Origin: Variovorax sp.
Lineage (GTDB): Bacteria; Pseudomonadota; Gammaproteobacteria; Burkholderiales; Burkholderiaceae_C
Direction: 5' to 3'
Assembly: GCA_025352265.1 (NCBI GenBank)
Contig: JANXTS010000082.1
Coordinates: 1-36,788, forward strand
Length of the DNA: 36,788 nucleotides
Shown: positions 8,561-16,981 of the stretch, in pieces
Numbering within the stretch: position 1 is the stretch's first letter
How the letters are laid out: every line of letters starts with the position of its first letter
Translations under genes and position numbers: made by a program
The notes under the pieces: generated by a model
What the model saw: only the letters and a program-made list of their open reading frames with translations
Database searches by the model: none
What the model was told of the DNA's origin: nothing

Positions 8561-8582
8561 ACTGCATTTCTCGAAGCGATTC

Positions 8583-11500
8583 ATGGACCTCCCCCACCTT
8601 ACGGCGGGCAAGCGATTCACGCTGCCCCGCCCTCCGCTGTCGGCCGACGCACTCATGTTGGCGCAGCTGGCGACACGCGAAAAAAACGCGGGCCGCGCTA
8701 CCGCAGTCTTCACCGCTGACGCTAACGACGCGCAGCGCCTTATCGACGAAATTGCCTTCTTCGCGCCCGAGCTGCGTTGCGCGCTTTTTCCCGACTGGGA
8801 GACGCTGCCCTACGACAGCTTTTCGCCGCACCAGGACCTCATCAGCGAACGGCTGGCCACACTGTGGCGCATCAGCCAGAAAGAGGCTGACGTCATCCTC
8901 GTGCCGGCCACCACGGCGCTGTATCGGCTGGCGCCGCCGTCGTTTCTGGCGGGCTATACCTTTCACTTCAAATCCAAACAAAAGCTGCAGGATACGAAGC
9001 TCAAGGCACAGCTCACCCTCGCCGGCTACACGCACGTCACTCAGGTCGTGAGCCCTGGCGAATACGCGGTACGCGGTGGACTGATCGACCTGTTTCCCAT
9101 GGGTTCGCTCGTGCCTTTTCGCGTCGACCTGTTCGACGACGAGATCGACTCGATTCGCACCTTCGATCCCGACACGCAGCGCAGCCTCTATCCGGTGCCC
9201 GAAGTGCGACTTCTGCCTGGACGCGAATTCCCGATGGACGACGACGCCCGCGCGCGTTTTCGCAGTCGTTGGCGCGAAATGCTGGAAGGCGATCCGACCA
9301 AGAGCCGCATCTACAAAGACATGGGCAACGGTGTCGCAACCGCAGGCATCGAGTACTACTTGCCGCTCTTTTTCGAAGAGACGGCGACGGTTTTCGACTA
9401 TCTCGGTGTCGATACCACCGTTGTCTTGCACGGCGACCTGGAGCCGGCGTTCCAGCATTTTTGGCAGGACACCGGCGAGCGCTACCGGCTGGTGCGCGGC
9501 GACCCGGAGCGCCCCACGCTCCCGCCTGAGACGCTGTTCCTCAGCGCAGAACAGTTCTACCTGCGGGCCAAGCCGCATGCGCAACTTGCCATCCGCTCGG
9601 TCGACAACAGCGTGCCCTACTCCGAGTTCGACAAGCTGCCGCCCTTCGCTGTGGTGCGGGGCGCCGACGACCCGCTGGTCGGCCTCAAGGCGCACATCGC
9701 CGCGACGCCGCATCGAGTCTTGCTCATCGCTGAAAGCGACGGCCGACGTGAAAGCCTGCTCGACTTTTTGCGGGCCAGCGGTGTCAATCCACCATCGTTC
9801 GATTCACTCGCCGAATTCGAGGCATCGCCCGACGAGAGGATCGGCATTGCCACGGCGGCCCTCGCCGCTGGCTTCGCATGGCGTGAGTCGGGCATCGACT
9901 TCGTCACCGAAACCGAGCTGTTTGCAACCGCGCCGAGCACGCGCCGCCGCAACAAGAAGCAGGAACAGGTCAGCGATGTCGAGGCGCTGATCAAGGATTT
10001 GTCGGAGCTGAAGGTTGGTGACCCGGTCGTGCACTCGGCACACGGCATCGGCCGCTACCGTGGGCTCATTCACATGGACCTCGGCCAGGGTATCGACGCC
10101 GAAGGCAAGCCGCTGCTGCAGGAGATGCTGCACCTCGAGTACGCCGACAAGGCGACGCTCTATGTGCCGGTTAGTCAGTTGCATCAGATCAGCCGTTACA
10201 CCGGAGTCAGCGCAGACGAGGCACCGCTTCACAAGCTGGGCTCGGGCCAGTGGGAAAAGGCCAAGCGAAAAGCGGCCGAGCAGGTGCGAGATTCCGCGGC
10301 CGAACTGCTCAACATCTACGCACGCCGGGCCACGCGCCAAGGCCACGCGTTCCGCTACTCGGCCGCCGACTACGAAGTGTTCGCGAATGACTTCGGGTTC
10401 GAGGAAACGGCAGACCAGAAGGGCGCGATTCACGCCGTCATCCAAGACATGATCTCCCCGCAACCCATGGACCGGCTGGTGTGCGGCGACGTCGGATTCG
10501 GCAAGACCGAGGTGGCCTTGCGCGCCGCCTTCATCTCGGTCACCGGTGGCAAGCAGGTGGCGATCCTGGCGCCGACCACCCTGTTGGCCGAACAGCACTA
10601 CCAGACGTTGGTCGACCGCTTCGCCAAGTGGCCGGTCAAAGTGGCCGAGATGAGTCGCTTTCGTTCGGCCAAGGAAATCACCGCTGCCGCAAAGGGGCTG
10701 GCAGAGGGCACGGTCGACATCGTCGTCGGCACGCACAAGCTGCTTTCGGCGTCGGTCAAGTTCAAGAACCTCGGCTTGCTCGTCATCGACGAGGAGCATC
10801 GGTTCGGTGTGCGACACAAGGAGGCGATGAAGGCAATGCGGGCGGAGGTCGACGTGCTGACGCTGACTGCCACGCCGATTCCGCGCACGCTGGGCATGGC
10901 ACTTGAAGGCCTGCGCGACCTGAGCGTTATTGCAACCGCGCCGCAGCGCCGCCTGGCCATCAAGACGTTCGTGCGCAACAAAGGCACCGGCGTGATCCGA
11001 GAGGCCGTGCTGCGCGAGCTGAAGCGCGGCGGGCAAGTCTACTTTTTGCACAATGAAGTCGAGACGATTCAAAACCGTCGCCAGAAGCTCGAAGAAATCT
11101 TGCCGGAAGCGCGTATTGCCGTCGCCCATGGCCAGATGCCCGAGCGTGAGTTGGAACGTGTGATGCGCGACTTCGTGGCGCAACGCTACAACCTGCTCTT
11201 GTGCTCGACCATCATCGAAACCGGCATCGACGTGCCGACCGCCAACACCATCGTCATGAGCCGCGCGGACAAGTTCGGCCTGGCGCAACTGCACCAGCTG
11301 CGTGGCCGGGTCGGGCGCAGTCACCATCAGGCGTATGCCTACCTGATGGTCCCCGATATCGAAGGCTTGACCAAGCACGCCGCACAGCGCCTTGAAGCGA
11401 TCCAGCAGATGGAAGAACTGGGCTCCGGCTTCTACCTGGCGATGCACGACCTGGAAATTCGCGGCGCCGGCGAAGTGCTAGGCGACAACCAGAGCGGCAA

Positions 11501-12062
11501 CATGATGGAGATCGGGTTCCAGCTTTACAACGAGATGCTGAGCGAAGCCGTTCGATCGCTCAAGGCCGGAGAAGAACCGGACTTGCTGTCGCCGCTCAGC
11601 GTGACGACCGAGATCAACCTGCACGCCCCTGCGCTGCTGCCAGACACCTACTGCGGCGACGTGCATTTGCGCTTGTCGTTCTACAAAAAGCTCGCGACGG
11701 CCAAAACGTCCGACCAGATCGACATCCTGCTGGAAGAAATCGTCGACCGGTTCGGTAAGTTGCCGCCGCAGGCGCAGACGCTCATCGACACGCACCGCCT
11801 GCGTGTGCTCGCGCGGCCATACGGCGTTATCAAGGTCGACGCCGCGCCTGGCGTGATCCACATCACTTTCAGAAAAGACGCGCCGGTCGATTCGATGGCG
11901 ATCATTCACCTGATCCAGAAGAACAAGCACATCAAGTTGGCCAGCAATGAAAAACTGCGAATCGAGCGCGAGCTGAAAGAGCCGAAAGAGCGTGCGCAGA
12001 TGGTGCGGGATGTGTTGCGAAGCTTGGGACAACCGATCGTCAAGGAAGCGGTCCCAGCATGA
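8583..12062 (+). CDS. mfd: Transcription-repair coupling factor Mfd
   Basis: A 1159-residue SF2 translocase that pushes RNA polymerase off DNA lesions and recruits UvrA. The N-terminal UvrB-homology part spans about 1-340 (ALFPDWETLPYD; SPGEYAVRGGLIDLFP). The RNA-polymerase interaction domain is about 470-545 (LKVGDPVVHSAHGIGRYRGL). The motor carries Walker A GDVGFGKTEVALR near 635, DEEHRFGVRHKE near 735, TATPIPRTL, and the TRG/motif VI region QLRGRVGRS. The TRCF C-terminal domain follows. The length is close to the E. coli protein (1148). The stop overlaps the serB start by 4 bases. Confidence 0.97.
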   Translation: MDLPHLTAGKRFTLPRPPLSADALMLAQLATREKNAGRATAVFTADANDAQRLIDEIAFFAPELRCALFPDWETLPYDSFSPHQDLISERLATLWRISQKEADVILVPATTALYRLAPPSFLAGYTFHFKSKQKLQDTKLKAQLTLAGYTHVTQVVSPGEYAVRGGLIDLFPMGSLVPFRVDLFDDEIDSIRTFDPDTQRSLYPVPEVRLLPGREFPMDDDARARFRSRWREMLEGDPTKSRIYKDMGNGVATAGIEYYLPLFFEETATVFDYLGVDTTVVLHGDLEPAFQHFWQDTGERYRLVRGDPERPTLPPETLFLSAEQFYLRAKPHAQLAIRSVDNSVPYSEFDKLPPFAVVRGADDPLVGLKAHIAATPHRVLLIAESDGRRESLLDFLRASGVNPPSFDSLAEFEASPDERIGIATAALAAGFAWRESGIDFVTETELFATAPSTRRRNKKQEQVSDVEALIKDLSELKVGDPVVHSAHGIGRYRGLIHMDLGQGIDAEGKPLLQEMLHLEYADKATLYVPVSQLHQISRYTGVSADEAPLHKLGSGQWEKAKRKAAEQVRDSAAELLNIYARRATRQGHAFRYSAADYEVFANDFGFEETADQKGAIHAVIQDMISPQPMDRLVCGDVGFGKTEVALRAAFISVTGGKQVAILAPTTLLAEQHYQTLVDRFAKWPVKVAEMSRFRSAKEITAAAKGLAEGTVDIVVGTHKLLSASVKFKNLGLLVIDEEHRFGVRHKEAMKAMRAEVDVLTLTATPIPRTLGMALEGLRDLSVIATAPQRRLAIKTFVRNKGTGVIREAVLRELKRGGQVYFLHNEVETIQNRRQKLEEILPEARIAVAHGQMPERELERVMRDFVAQRYNLLLCSTIIETGIDVPTANTIVMSRADKFGLAQLHQLRGRVGRSHHQAYAYLMVPDIEGLTKHAAQRLEAIQQMEELGSGFYLAMHDLEIRGAGEVLGDNQSGNMMEIGFQLYNEMLSEAVRSLKAGEEPDLLSPLSVTTEINLHAPALLPDTYCGDVHLRLSFYKKLATAKTSDQIDILLEEIVDRFGKLPPQAQTLIDTHRLRVLARPYGVIKVDAAPGVIHITFRKDAPVDSMAIIHLIQKNKHIKLASNEKLRIERELKEPKERAQMVRDVLRSLGQPIVKEAVPA

Positions 12063-12772
12063 ACGAACTTAAAAAACCGTCACTCGGCCTGATCATCCAG
12101 CGCCTAACGCCCCCGGCGCGCCTCACCGACTTCAAACTGATCGCCTTCGACATGGATTCGACGCTCATCAACATCGAATGCATCGACGAGATCGCCGATG
12201 CGGTCGGCAAGAAGGCTGAGGTCGCGGCCATCACCGAGGCCACCATGCGCGGCGAGATCAAGGACTTTAAGGAGAGCCTGCGTCGGCGCGTCGCCCTGCT
12301 GCGAGGCGTGCCAGTGACGGCATTGCAGCAGGTCTACGACGAGCGGCTGAAGCTCAACCCCGGCGCCAGCGAACTCGTGACGGCGTGCAAGGCCGCGGGA
12401 CTTAAGGTGCTGCTGGTGTCGGGTGGCTTCACCTTCTTCGCGAACCGTGTGAAGGACAGACTCGGCATCGATTTCGCACGCTCCAATCTGCTCGACGAGG
12501 CCGATGGCAAGCTCACCGGGATGGTCGCGCAGCAAAGCTGGGGCGATATCTGCGACGGCGCCGAGAAGCGTAGAACGCTGCTCGAAGTCGCTTCTTTGCT
12601 TGGCATTGCGCCTGCCGAAACCATCGCCGTTGGCGACGGTGCCAACGACCTTCCGATGATGGCTGAAGCTGGCCTGTCGGTCGCGTATCACGCCAAGCCG
12701 AAGGTCCGCGAACAGGCGATGATTGCGATCAACGAAGGCGGCCTCGACCGGCTTCTGGAGATCTTGAAGTAA
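12059..12772 (+). CDS. serB: Phosphoserine phosphatase SerB
   Basis: A 237-residue HAD-family phosphatase that releases serine from O-phosphoserine, the last step of serine synthesis. The motif I aspartates are Asp31 and Asp33 in FDMDSTLIN. Motif II Ser lies in LLVSGGFTFFA, and motif III/IV is VGDGANDLPMM followed by AGLSVAYHAKP. The cap residues ECIDEIAD, which read the phosphoserine, are present. The long N-terminal ACT part of E. coli SerB is absent, giving the short form. The ATG at 12059 overlaps the mfd stop as ATGA, so it is translationally coupled to mfd. Confidence 0.95.
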   Translation: MNELKKPSLGLIIQRLTPPARLTDFKLIAFDMDSTLINIECIDEIADAVGKKAEVAAITEATMRGEIKDFKESLRRRVALLRGVPVTALQQVYDERLKLNPGASELVTACKAAGLKVLLVSGGFTFFANRVKDRLGIDFARSNLLDEADGKLTGMVAQQSWGDICDGAEKRRTLLEVASLLGIAPAETIAVGDGANDLPMMAEAGLSVAYHAKPKVREQAMIAINEGGLDRLLEILK

Positions 12773-12794
12773 ACGAAGCCGCCCCGCCGATAGA

Positions 12795-13337
12795 TCAGAC
12801 GGGCGTTCCGCGCCGGCTGGATTCGAACAGGAACCAAGTGCGTCGTTCGGTTTCGTCGATCCAGTTTTCAAGCAGACTCGACGAGGCGATGTCGCGGTGC
12901 TCGTCGGTCACGTTATGGGCTTCGCGCAGACGAGCTGCGAGCGTCGCATTGTCTTCGCGCAGTTCGGACAACATGTCGAGCGGATCGACATAGTCGCTGT
13001 CGTTGTCGCTGATGCGCTGCATGCGCGCGATGTGCCCTATGGAACGCAGGGTCGTGCCGCCGGTCTTGCGGATTCGCTCGGCGATCGGATCGGTCATGGC
13101 GTACAGCTGGTCGCCCTGTTCGTCGAGCAGCAAGTGGTAGTCGCGAAAGTGCGGGCCGCTCATGTGCCAATGGAAATTTTTGGTCTTCAGGTAAAGCGCA
13201 AAGACATCAGCCAGAACGCCGTTTAGCGCTGCGGCGATATCGACCGTGGCCTCTGCGGCCAGATCGCTCGGAGTGGCGAGCGGCGCCATGCGGCGCGTCG
13301 TTAGGTCAGCTTTTTTGCTCGCGGTGGGTTTTGCCAT
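12795..13337 (-). CDS. dps: DNA-protection ferritin-like protein Dps
   Basis: A 180-residue Dps-family mini-ferritin that oxidises and stores iron and, in many species, coats DNA in stationary phase. All five ferroxidase ligands match E. coli Dps in spacing: His56, His68, Asp72, Asp83 and Glu87 (E. coli 51, 63, 67, 78, 82). The Lys/Arg-rich N-terminal tail (AKPTASKKADLTTRR) would allow DNA binding. The start at 13337 is supported by AAAAGG six bases upstream; longer in-frame extension to 13439 overlaps the preceding gene. It follows the DUF6172-type gene by 31 bases on the same strand. Confidence 0.93.
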   Translation of the reverse strand: MAKPTASKKADLTTRRMAPLATPSDLAAEATVDIAAALNGVLADVFALYLKTKNFHWHMSGPHFRDYHLLLDEQGDQLYAMTDPIAERIRKTGGTTLRSIGHIARMQRISDNDSDYVDPLDMLSELREDNATLAARLREAHNVTDEHRDIASSSLLENWIDETERRTWFLFESSRRGTPV

Positions 13338-13368
13338 GGTTAGCCTTTTCGGTTGAGGAAAATGAACT

Positions 13369-13689
13369 CTAAGCGTTCGGCTCGGGCAATGCAGCGCCTT
13401 CTGCCGGTTTGGCGGTGCGATGGCCCGGCTTGCCGACAATCTCGACGTAGAACTGCGGACCGGCTTCTTTGGCGACGCCGTCCATCAACGCGGTGAGTGC
13501 CGAAAAATGGACGACCTCCGCACCTTCCGCCGTGACGCCGAACTTGCAGTCGAAATCCAGAAAGTCGATGCCTTCAGCCAGCGGTCGTCGACGCTCGCGC
13601 TTGATGTACTTGCGGATCTCATGCTTGATCGCTTCGAGAACGCGGTCGGGGTTCTTGCCTTCGGGACGCAGCTGGAAAGTCTTTTTCAT
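13369..13689 (-). CDS. Small conserved DUF6172-type protein
   Basis: A 106-residue basic protein that I recall as DUF6172, a family without known function. Conserved-looking blocks are MKKTFQL at the start, RVLEAIKHEIRKYIKRERRRPLAEG and IDFLDFDCKFG. There is no signal peptide or membrane segment, so it is cytoplasmic. It starts at ATG 13689. The nearest purine-rich site, GGAGG, is 18 bases away, which is long. It lies directly upstream of dps and probably shares its transcript, which hints at a stress or stationary-phase setting. Confidence 0.72.
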   Translation of the reverse strand: MKKTFQLRPEGKNPDRVLEAIKHEIRKYIKRERRRPLAEGIDFLDFDCKFGVTAEGAEVVHFSALTALMDGVAKEAGPQFYVEIVGKPGHRTAKPAEGAALPEPNA

Positions 13690-13777
13690 GAGTCATCGTA
13701 CCGTGTGCCTCCGCGGCAATGACAATGGCGGCCGGCCGCGACTACATTCGGCACTCAACGCGCATCAGGGAACTTTC

Positions 13778-14005
13778 ATGGCACGGGCAAACGATTGGGC
13801 AAGCAAGGTGATGTCGCTGATCAACGGCGGCAACGCAGGCGCGGCGATTGCGCAGATCAAGGTCGCGCCGAGCGTCAAGGACCTGAAGGCGCTGCAAACG
13901 ATCATGACGCTGTCGCGCCTGGCGGGCCGTTGGCCCAATGTCGACGCGGCCATCGCCGACAACCTCGTGGCGCTCGGGGCGCCGCGGCTACACCGCTCGC
14001 CGTAA
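13778..14005 (+). CDS. Small conserved-looking protein of unknown function
   Basis: A 75-residue cytoplasmic protein I cannot name. It starts at ATG 13778 behind a good ribosome site (AGGGAA, 5-base spacer). The frame is open further upstream to 13469, but that part is the complement of the DUF6172-type gene. The sequence is helical, with KVMSLINGGNAGAAIAQIKVAPSVKDLKALQTIM and a C-terminal WPNVDAAIADNLVALG. It ends 3 bases before the convergent aminotransferase gene, which fits a genuine compact gene. Confidence 0.6.
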   Translation: MARANDWASKVMSLINGGNAGAAIAQIKVAPSVKDLKALQTIMTLSRLAGRWPNVDAAIADNLVALGAPRLHRSP

Positions 14006-14008
14006 CTT

Positions 14009-15196
14009 TCAGAGCGCCTTGCCCAGCCTGGCGATGCCCTCTTCGATCTTCTCGACGTTGGCCGTCGCGAAGCTCAGGCGCAAGGTCGCCATGTCGGGCT
14101 TCTCGGCATAGAACGGCGCGCCGGGCACGAAGGCCACGAGCTGTTCGATGGCCCGTTTAGCAAACGCAGCCGCATCCGACGACCTGCCGTTTGCGCCCGT
14201 GAGTCGGGCCCAGAAAAACAGTCCGCCAACCGGTTGCTCGAAGGCAATGGCATCGCCCAACTCGCGCTTCAGCGCTGCAGCCATCGCCTTGGCACGCTCG
14301 CCGTAGACCTTGCGCACGTTGTCCAGCGTGGCCGGCATGCGACCGCTCTTGAGGTACTGGCCGGCCGTCGCCTGCGCGAAGGTACTGGTGTGGGCGTCGC
14401 TGAACTGCTTGCACATGGTGGCCTTAGCCAACAACTCGGCCGGCGCGATCATCCAGCCGATGCGCAAACCCGGGCTCAGCACCTTGCTCATGCTGCCGCA
14501 GTGCGCAAGCAGTTCGCGGCTGCCGGGCACGTCTTTGCTCAACGCCATGATCGACGGCGGTGGCGGCTCATTGAAGTAGAGGTCGCCGTACGGGTCGTCC
14601 TCGACCACCAGCGTCTGGTACTTGACCGCCAGTTCGAGCACCTTCTTACGACGTTCCAGCGTCAGCAGCGCACCGCTCGGATTGCCGAAGGTCGGGATCA
14701 GGTAGACGAACTTTGGCTTGTGCTCGGCGATGAGCTTTTCGAGCTCGTCTGTCTTCACGCCGTGCGCGTCGACCGGCGCGCTGATGAGCTGTGCGCCGTA
14801 GAGCCGGAAGCACTGGATGGTCGCCAGGAAGGTCGGCCCTTCAACGATCACTTTGTCGCCAGGCGAAATCATTGTCTTGCCGAGCAGATCGAGCGCCTGC
14901 TGGCTGCCGGTCGTGACGATCAGACCGCTCGGCTCGACATCGACGCCCTTGCTGTTCATGAAGGCTGCCAGTTGCATGCGCAGCGGCTCGTAACCTTCGG
15001 TGGCACCGTACTGGAGGGCACCGCCCGCTTCTTCGTTCAATGCCCTGGCGCTCGCTTCTTTCAGGCCTTCGACGTCGAACATGGCGCTGTCCGGAAAGCC
15101 ACCGGCAAAGCTGATGATCCCGGGCGTGCCGAGCAACTTGAAGAGTTCGCGAATTGCGGAGGTTTCGACGTTGTCGAGGCGGGAGGCGAATTGCAT
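14009..15196 (-). CDS. PLP-dependent aminotransferase, class I/II (LysN/2-aminoadipate type)
   Basis: A 395-residue fold-type I aminotransferase. The PLP-binding Lys238 lies in GSMSKVLSPGLRIGW. Asn172 in PTFGNPSG and Asp201/Tyr203 in VEDDPYGDLYF are the expected cofactor contacts. The opening SFAGGFPDSAMF and QYGATEGYEPLR motifs are typical of the MocR-tail/LysN/aromatic aminotransferase subgroup that transfers amino groups from 2-aminoadipate, branched or aromatic amino acids; substrate cannot be fixed. The start is ATG 15196; 12 further codons upstream lack family similarity. It is divergent from hipBA. Confidence 0.85.
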   Translation of the reverse strand: MQFASRLDNVETSAIRELFKLLGTPGIISFAGGFPDSAMFDVEGLKEASARALNEEAGGALQYGATEGYEPLRMQLAAFMNSKGVDVEPSGLIVTTGSQQALDLLGKTMISPGDKVIVEGPTFLATIQCFRLYGAQLISAPVDAHGVKTDELEKLIAEHKPKFVYLIPTFGNPSGALLTLERRKKVLELAVKYQTLVVEDDPYGDLYFNEPPPPSIMALSKDVPGSRELLAHCGSMSKVLSPGLRIGWMIAPAELLAKATMCKQFSDAHTSTFAQATAGQYLKSGRMPATLDNVRKVYGERAKAMAAALKRELGDAIAFEQPVGGLFFWARLTGANGRSSDAAAFAKRAIEQLVAFVPGAPFYAEKPDMATLRLSFATANVEKIEEGIARLGKAL

Positions 15197-15246
15197 GGTG
15201 GTTTCACTTTCTGAGCGCCATTGTCGAGCCAAGAGGACTGCAACGC

Positions 15247-15322
15247 ATTACTAGCCAAAGGTAGTTTATTGACTTTACTATTTTTGAGTAGTAAATTAAC
15301 TTCACCACTTCAAGGTAGTAAA
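15247..15322. promoter_or_regulatory. Three phased HipB-type operator palindromes
   Basis: Three copies of a 7+8+7 palindrome occur with exact 27-base spacing. O1 is ATTACTA-N8-TAGTTTA (15247-15268). O2 is TTTACTA-N8-TAGTAAA (15274-15295), a perfect inverted repeat. O3 is TTCACCA-N8-TAGTAAA (15301-15322). The right half also shows as a direct repeat, GTAGTTTATT at 15261 and GTAGTAAATT at 15288 and 15315. They cover the hipB promoter and end 5 bases before its ATG. HipB dimers in E. coli bind tandem palindromes to repress hipBA, so these are the likely operators. Confidence 0.75.
15269..15297 (+). promoter_or_regulatory. Sigma-70 promoter of hipBA
   Basis: The -35 box TTGACT (15269-15274) and the -10 box TAAATT (15292-15297) are 17 bases apart. 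The -35 bridges operators O1 and O2 and the -10 lies in the right arm of O2, so repressor binding would block polymerase. Start of transcription is expected near 15304, giving a leader of about 23 bases. Confidence 0.65.
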
Positions 15323-15326
15323 TTGC

Positions 15327-15584
15327 ATGCGGTATCCGCTCGAAACCGGCCAGCAGCTCAGCGCCGTGCTGAAGGCATTGCGCCAGTCCTGCCAACTCAC
15401 TCAGGCCGAGCTCGGCGAACAGCTTGGCGTGAACCAGAAACGTATCGCGCGCATCGAGTCGGCGCCCGGTGTCACGAGCTTCGACCAGATCTCGCGGCTG
15501 GTGGCACTCATGGGCCACCGCCTGATGCTGGAAGCATTGCCGTCGGCTGAAGCGCCGATCGTCACCAAGGACAAACCATGGTGA
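15327..15584 (+). CDS. hipB: HipB-type antitoxin, helix-turn-helix repressor
   Basis: An 85-residue XRE-family protein. The helix-turn-helix covers about 20-60 (LTQAELGEQLGVNQKRIARIE). It is followed by a short beta/C-terminal tail ending TKDKPW; in E. coli HipB the C-terminal tail, with a terminal Trp, contacts HipA. It should neutralise HipA and repress the operon. ATG at 15327 is the first in frame and has AAGG upstream. Its stop overlaps the hipA start by 7 bases. Confidence 0.88.
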   Translation: MRYPLETGQQLSAVLKALRQSCQLTQAELGEQLGVNQKRIARIESAPGVTSFDQISRLVALMGHRLMLEALPSAEAPIVTKDKPW

Positions 15585-16945
15585 GCCGTTCTAAACGGGG
15601 GCGTGGCCCCCGGCACCCGCACCCGCTGGTGGTCTGGATCAATGGTCAGACGGTCGGCGAATGGACGGTTCGCGAAGGGGAACACCGTTTTCAGTACGCC
15701 GAGGAATGGACCGCCTCGCCAGCAGCGCGTCGACTGTCACTGTCGCTGCCAATGACGCCGGGCAACGCATCCCAGCGCGGGCCCGTGGTGCAGAATTATT
15801 TTGACAACCTGCTACCCGACAGCAATGCAATCCGCACCCGGCTGCAAGGCAAGTTCGCGACACCGAGCACCGACGCTTTCGACCTGCTGACAGCCATCGG
15901 CCGCGAATGCGTGGGGGCCGTGCAGTTGCTACCGCCCGGGGTGCTGCCCACAGGCTTCGACCGGATCGAAGCCGAGGCGCTGGACGACGCTGCCGTTGAG
16001 CACGCGATCAATGCATCGCTCTCGACGGGCCGTGTACTCGGCCAGCGCGACGATGAGGACTTCCGCATTTCGATTGCCGGTGCGCAGGAAAAAACGGCAC
16101 TGATGCAACGAGAGGGCAAATGGTTTCGCCCGTTGAACGCCACGCCGACGACCCACATCTTCAAGTTGCCGCTCGGCCGGGTCGGCAACATGCAGGCCGA
16201 CATGAAGGAGTCCATCGAGAACGAATGGCTTTGCTCGCGGATCATGTCGGCCCTCGGACTGCCGACGGCGCATTGCGATATCGCGACCTTCGGCGAGCGC
16301 AAGGTGCTCGTGGTGCAACGCTTCGACCGCGCGCTGCAGAACGCCGGCAGTGACAACAGCGACACGGAATGGATCGCCCGTTTACCGCAAGAAGATTTCT
16401 GCCAGGCACTCGGCGCGCCCGGCTCACAAAAGTACGAGACCGACGGCGGACCCGGCATGCGCGATATCCTGCGCGTGCTCGACGCCAGCAGCAACGCCAC
16501 AGCCGACAAGCTCGCGTTCGTCAAGGCGCAGATGGTGTTCTGGCTGCTCGCTGCAACCGACGGCCATGCAAAGAACTTCTCGATTTTTCTGGAGCGCGGC
16601 GGCGCCTACCGGCTCACGCCGTTCTACGACGTGCTGTCTGCGTGGCCTGTCATCGGAAGCGGCGCCGATCAGATTGCTTTTCAAAAGGCCAAGCTGGCGA
16701 TGGCGCTGCGCAGCAAGAGTTCGCACTGGGCGCTGCAGGATTTACGCGCGCGCCACTGGGACGGCGTGGCCAAGCTTGCGGGCCTAGGCGATGCACACGC
16801 CCTGTGCAACGACCTCCTCGCACAGTTGCCGGGCGCGCTCGACACGGTCGAAGCCCAGCTACCGTCGAGTTTTCCAGAGCACGTGGCGCGCGCAATCTTT
16901 GAAGGTGTGCGCAACACCGCAAAGCGGCTGACAGAAGCCGATTGA
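15578..16945 (+). CDS. hipA: HipA-type serine/threonine kinase toxin
   Basis: A 455-residue full-length HipA. In E. coli this kinase phosphorylates glutamyl-tRNA synthetase, halting translation and promoting persistence. Key parts are intact: Ser165 and the P-loop-like IAGAQEKTALM (166-176; E. coli autophosphorylated Ser150 is equivalent), THIFKLPLG, ERKVLVVQRFDR, LPQEDFCQALG, the catalytic Asp328 in TDGHAKNFS, and the metal-binding Asp351 in TPFYDVLSAWP. The N-terminal subdomain 1 is present, so this is a classical single-chain HipA rather than the split HipST form. The first 15 residues are basic and extra to the fold. It is translationally coupled to hipB. Confidence 0.93.
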   Translation: MVSRSKRGRGPRHPHPLVVWINGQTVGEWTVREGEHRFQYAEEWTASPAARRLSLSLPMTPGNASQRGPVVQNYFDNLLPDSNAIRTRLQGKFATPSTDAFDLLTAIGRECVGAVQLLPPGVLPTGFDRIEAEALDDAAVEHAINASLSTGRVLGQRDDEDFRISIAGAQEKTALMQREGKWFRPLNATPTTHIFKLPLGRVGNMQADMKESIENEWLCSRIMSALGLPTAHCDIATFGERKVLVVQRFDRALQNAGSDNSDTEWIARLPQEDFCQALGAPGSQKYETDGGPGMRDILRVLDASSNATADKLAFVKAQMVFWLLAATDGHAKNFSIFLERGGAYRLTPFYDVLSAWPVIGSGADQIAFQKAKLAMALRSKSSHWALQDLRARHWDGVAKLAGLGDAHALCNDLLAQLPGALDTVEAQLPSSFPEHVARAIFEGVRNTAKRLTEAD

Positions 16946-16981
16946 ATCCACCACCAGAGAAACCAGGAACCGACTGACTTC

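Noticed and set aside
9804..11447. 547-codon open frame antisense to mfd
   Set aside because: It lies wholly opposite a clearly conserved mfd and its protein has the His/Arg/Gln-rich composition of high-GC antisense frames, with no known motif.
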